From Candidatus Thiodiazotropha sp. (ex Gloverina cf. vestifex) (GTDB lineage Bacteria > Pseudomonadota > Gammaproteobacteria > Chromatiales > Chromatiaceae), in contig JAHXHT010000114.1 in assembly GCA_025656435.1 (NCBI GenBank), forward strand, positions 1-7,658: a stretch of 7,658 nucleotides of DNA, written 5' to 3'. The notes beneath the pieces were generated by a model. The model saw only the letters and a program-made list of their open reading frames with translations. It was not told where the DNA came from and searched no databases. Of the stretch, positions 5,718 through 7,658 are shown in pieces. Position 1 is the first letter of the stretch; each line of letters begins with the position of its first letter. Position numbers and translations under genes: made by a program.

Positions 5718-7070
5718 TCACTCCTGTCGATTGAAATACTCCCTGGTCAGGGTAAATACCACAGGGCTTAACAACAACAACGCCACCAGGTTGGGAATCG
5801 CCATCAATGCGTTGAGTGTATCCGCGATCAGCCAGACGAATTTGAGATAATCCTGGGCCATGGCACCGACGGGGATCATCAACACCCAGAGCACGCGAAA
5901 GGGTGTGATCGACTTGATACCGAAGAGGTACTCCACACAACGCTCACCATAAACACTCCAGCCCAGGATGGTGGTAAAAGCAAAGATAGCCAGTCCCAGG
6001 GAGACCACATAGCCACCCACACCAGGCAGCGCCCGCTCGAAGGCCATGGAGGAGAGTGCAGCCCCTGTCTCACCACTGGTCCAGGCCCCGGTGACCACAA
6101 TTGCCAGACCGGTAATGGAGCAGACAATGAGCGTATCGATAAAGGTACCCAACATGGCCACGCTACCCTGGCGCACCGGGCTGTCGGTGGCGGCCGAGGC
6201 GTGAGCGATAGGCGCGCTGCCCAGTCCCGCTTCGTTGGAGAAGATACCCCGGGCCACACCAAAACGGATTGCCGCCCAGACCGCCGCACCTGCAAAACCG
6301 CCTGTAGCGGCTGTCGAAGTAAAAGCCTCCCCTACGATCTCGACAACAGCTCCCGGAATGGCGCCCGCATTCAATACAAGCACAACCAGTCCGCAAAGGA
6401 GATAGGCAATCGCCATCAATGGCACCAATTTACCCGCCACTTCAGCAATTCGCCGAATGCCTCCGATCAGCACCAGGGCCGCCAGAACGGCCATCACGAT
6501 ACCAGTAACAACAGGTGCTATCTCCAGTCCAGCATTTTCCGACAGGGCGTGCGCTACTGAATTGGCCTGTACGGTGTTGCCTATACCAAAACCAGCCAGT
6601 GCGCCGAAGATGGCGAACAAGGTGCCGAGCCAGGCCCACTTCGCGCTCAGGCCATTCTTGATGTAGTACATGGGGCCGCCCACATGGTTGCCCCGCTCAT
6701 CCACCTCACGATATTTCACAGCGAGGACCGCCTCGGCATATTTGGTAGCCATGCCGACCAACGCCGTACACCACATCCAGAACAACGCACCGGGCCCACC
6801 CATGGCGATGGCGGTGGCCACACCGGCAATATTACCCGTGCCGATGGTCGCAGAGAGGGAGGTCATGAGAGCGTTGAAGGGGCTGATCTCGCCTGCGCCC
6901 TGCTCTTCGCGGCCACGCCACAGCATGCGGAAGCCATAACCCAGCCGGGCCAGGGGCATCAATTTCAGCCCGATCATAAGGAATAGACCAGTGCCGAGTA
7001 TCAACACCAGCATGAGTGGTCCCCAGACAATGCCGTTCAGGCCTGAAATCAGATTGGTAATGGTCTCCAC
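5718..7070 (-). CDS. Sodium:alanine/glycine symporter, AGCS family
   Basis: A 450-residue AGCS (alanine or glycine:cation symporter, AlsT/AgcS/DagA type) inner membrane protein importing small neutral amino acids with sodium. Family signatures are clear: SLSATIGTGNIAGVA (71-85), GGPGALFWMW (91-100) with GMATKYAE after it, HVGGPMYYI (129-137), and GIFSNEAGLGSAPIAHA (275-291). About eleven hydrophobic segments are present, including roughly 12-34, 92-116, 148-168, 186-206, 213-235, 303-329, 350-371 and 412-440. Length is normal for the family. It starts at GTG (7070), with GGGGGAG about six bases upstream on the minus strand, preceded by an A-rich leader. The gene is monocistronic and convergent with the bolA cluster, 19 bases away. 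Glycine versus alanine preference cannot be read from the sequence. Confidence 0.95.
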   Translation of the reverse strand: METITNLISGLNGIVWGPLMLVLILGTGLFLMIGLKLMPLARLGYGFRMLWRGREEQGAGEISPFNALMTSLSATIGTGNIAGVATAIAMGGPGALFWMWCTALVGMATKYAEAVLAVKYREVDERGNHVGGPMYYIKNGLSAKWAWLGTLFAIFGALAGFGIGNTVQANSVAHALSENAGLEIAPVVTGIVMAVLAALVLIGGIRRIAEVAGKLVPLMAIAYLLCGLVVLVLNAGAIPGAVVEIVGEAFTSTAATGGFAGAAVWAAIRFGVARGIFSNEAGLGSAPIAHASAATDSPVRQGSVAMLGTFIDTLIVCSITGLAIVVTGAWTSGETGAALSSMAFERALPGVGGYVVSLGLAIFAFTTILGWSVYGERCVEYLFGIKSITPFRVLWVLMIPVGAMAQDYLKFVWLIADTLNALMAIPNLVALLLLSPVVFTLTREYFNRQE

Positions 7071-7104
7071 TCCAGTCTCCCCCTATTTTGTTTTATTCTT
7101 TCTC

Positions 7105-7133
7105 GGCCCTACCCATGGCGTGAACGTGGGGCC
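7105..7133. other. GC-rich stem-loop in the spacer upstream of the symporter
   Basis: Arms GGCCCTAC (7105-7112) and GTGGGGCC (7126-7133) pair over eight positions with one G-U wobble if transcribed rightward, or one C-A mismatch if leftward. The 13-base loop holds the palindrome CCATGG. Neither side is followed by a T-run in the sense of transcription, so it does not look like an intrinsic terminator. It lies 35-63 bases upstream of the symporter GTG and could be in its leader. The rest of the spacer, 7134-7330, shows no gene and no convincing promoter. Confidence 0.35.
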
Positions 7134-7330
7134 ATCGAGTCACACTATACACAACTCATCTCAGTGCCAAAACCGAGGCAGAACCCACGTCTTTCCTGCA
7201 GTATTCTCTACTCAGCCTGTCACATTGCCTTCCGTCAGCATCGGCTATGACTCGATTTATCCCTTGAGATCATGTGGCTTGCCAGCTAATCTCTGAGCAT
7301 CTGACTCAACCATTGGCCGGGATAGTGACC

Positions 7331-7639
7331 ATGTCAGTCTGTAAAAACCTCAAAGGATATGCCCGACACCATGAACGGGTGGCGGATTTTTTCTCCCTGC
7401 TCGCGGTGGCGCTGTTTTTTGGAACGCTCCTGCTGGGTGCAACTTTCTACAACCCCATCATCAGCTGGATAAAGCAGGATATTCTACTCCATGCCCCCAC
7501 TCTGATTTTACTGTTGCTGGTTGATATCTTCCTCATTTTCCTTTTCCTGAATGTGGGCTCGGCCCGCTTCACTAGGGAAGCTCTGAACGAATCGTTTGTC
7601 AGCGAACGTTTCCTCTCGCTTGCTTCAAAACTGCCATGA
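7331..7639 (+). CDS. Small two-helix membrane protein, unknown function
   Basis: From ATG 7331 this encodes 102 residues. A short basic N-terminus (KNLKGYARHHER, 5-16) is followed by a membrane segment at about 20-41 (FSLLAVALFFGTLLLGATF), a short polar loop (WIKQDILLHAP, 46-56), a second segment at about 58-77 (LILLLLVDIFLIFLFLN), and a C-terminal polar tail of about 25 residues. I do not recognise the family. The frame stays open leftward to GTG 7274, but the added residues look non-membrane and unlikely; GTG 7325 is also possible. There is no strong ribosome site. Its TGA overlaps the ATG of the next gene as ATGA, so the two are probably translationally coupled and functionally linked. Codon use and composition resemble the neighbouring genes. 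Confidence 0.65.
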   Translation: MSVCKNLKGYARHHERVADFFSLLAVALFFGTLLLGATFYNPIISWIKQDILLHAPTLILLLLVDIFLIFLFLNVGSARFTREALNESFVSERFLSLASKLP

Positions 7640-7658
7640 GCGAAGAAAAACAGTGCAT
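7636..7658 (+). CDS. Start of a further gene, cut by the window end
   Basis: ATG at 7636-7638 overlaps the TGA of the small membrane gene in an ATGA junction, and the frame reads MSEEKQC to the window edge. Seven codons are too few to identify a product. The overlap geometry, typical of bacterial operons, is the main support. No independent ribosome site is evident, which fits coupling to the gene before it. Confidence 0.5.

Noticed and set aside
6201..6560. 119-codon plus-strand frame and other long frames across 6160-6990
   Set aside because: They overlap the well-supported AGCS symporter on the minus strand, and their translations are low-quality with no domain.

Overview
The window reads as an ordinary chromosomal segment of a gammaproteobacterium. 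The evidence is an Hda-type DnaA regulator with a clamp-binding QLPL motif beside an ArsC/YfgD-like gene (the E. coli neighbours are hda and yfgD), a BolA very close to the E. coli protein, and moderate GC content. The style of the large PilZ-like protein and of the BolA-linked thioredoxin-fold protein suggests a Chromatiales-like or sulfur-oxidizing lineage, but this is a guess from protein style, not proof.

Layout. Bases 1-199 have no gene I can assign. At 200-1870 (+) lies a large conserved-type hypothetical protein with a PilZ-like C-terminal region. Its start is unclear: a perfect Shine-Dalgarno and ATG at 152-170 open only an 11-codon frame, which stops on top of the gene's TTG codon. 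Convergent to it, 24 bases away, is a long YihY/BrkB-family membrane protein (1895-3136, -). A 158-base divergent spacer separates this from a tight + strand operon: arsC-like (3295), wrbA-like (3644) and hda (4256), with gaps of 1 and 9 bases. A 97-base spacer holding a dyad and AT-rich -10-like boxes precedes bolA (5034), which overlaps a small Grx/GST-N-like gene ending at 5698. Convergent to these, 19 bases away, is an AGCS-family sodium/amino-acid symporter (5718-7070, -). A spacer of about 260 bases with a GC-rich hairpin separates it from a small two-helix membrane protein (7331-7639, +), whose stop overlaps the ATG of a further gene cut off by the window end.

How the genes relate. The operon pairs redox enzymes (ArsC fold, WrbA flavoprotein) with the replication-initiation regulator Hda. 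It is followed by a BolA and thiol-protein pair of the kind linked to iron-sulfur and glutathione chemistry. The YihY-like protein and the symporter are independent membrane proteins. I see no insertion sequence, phage gene, CRISPR array, tRNA or rRNA. The items most worth following are the start region of the PilZ-like gene, the bolA/dithiol-protein overlap and the coupled small membrane gene at the right edge; none amounts to a clearly new system.
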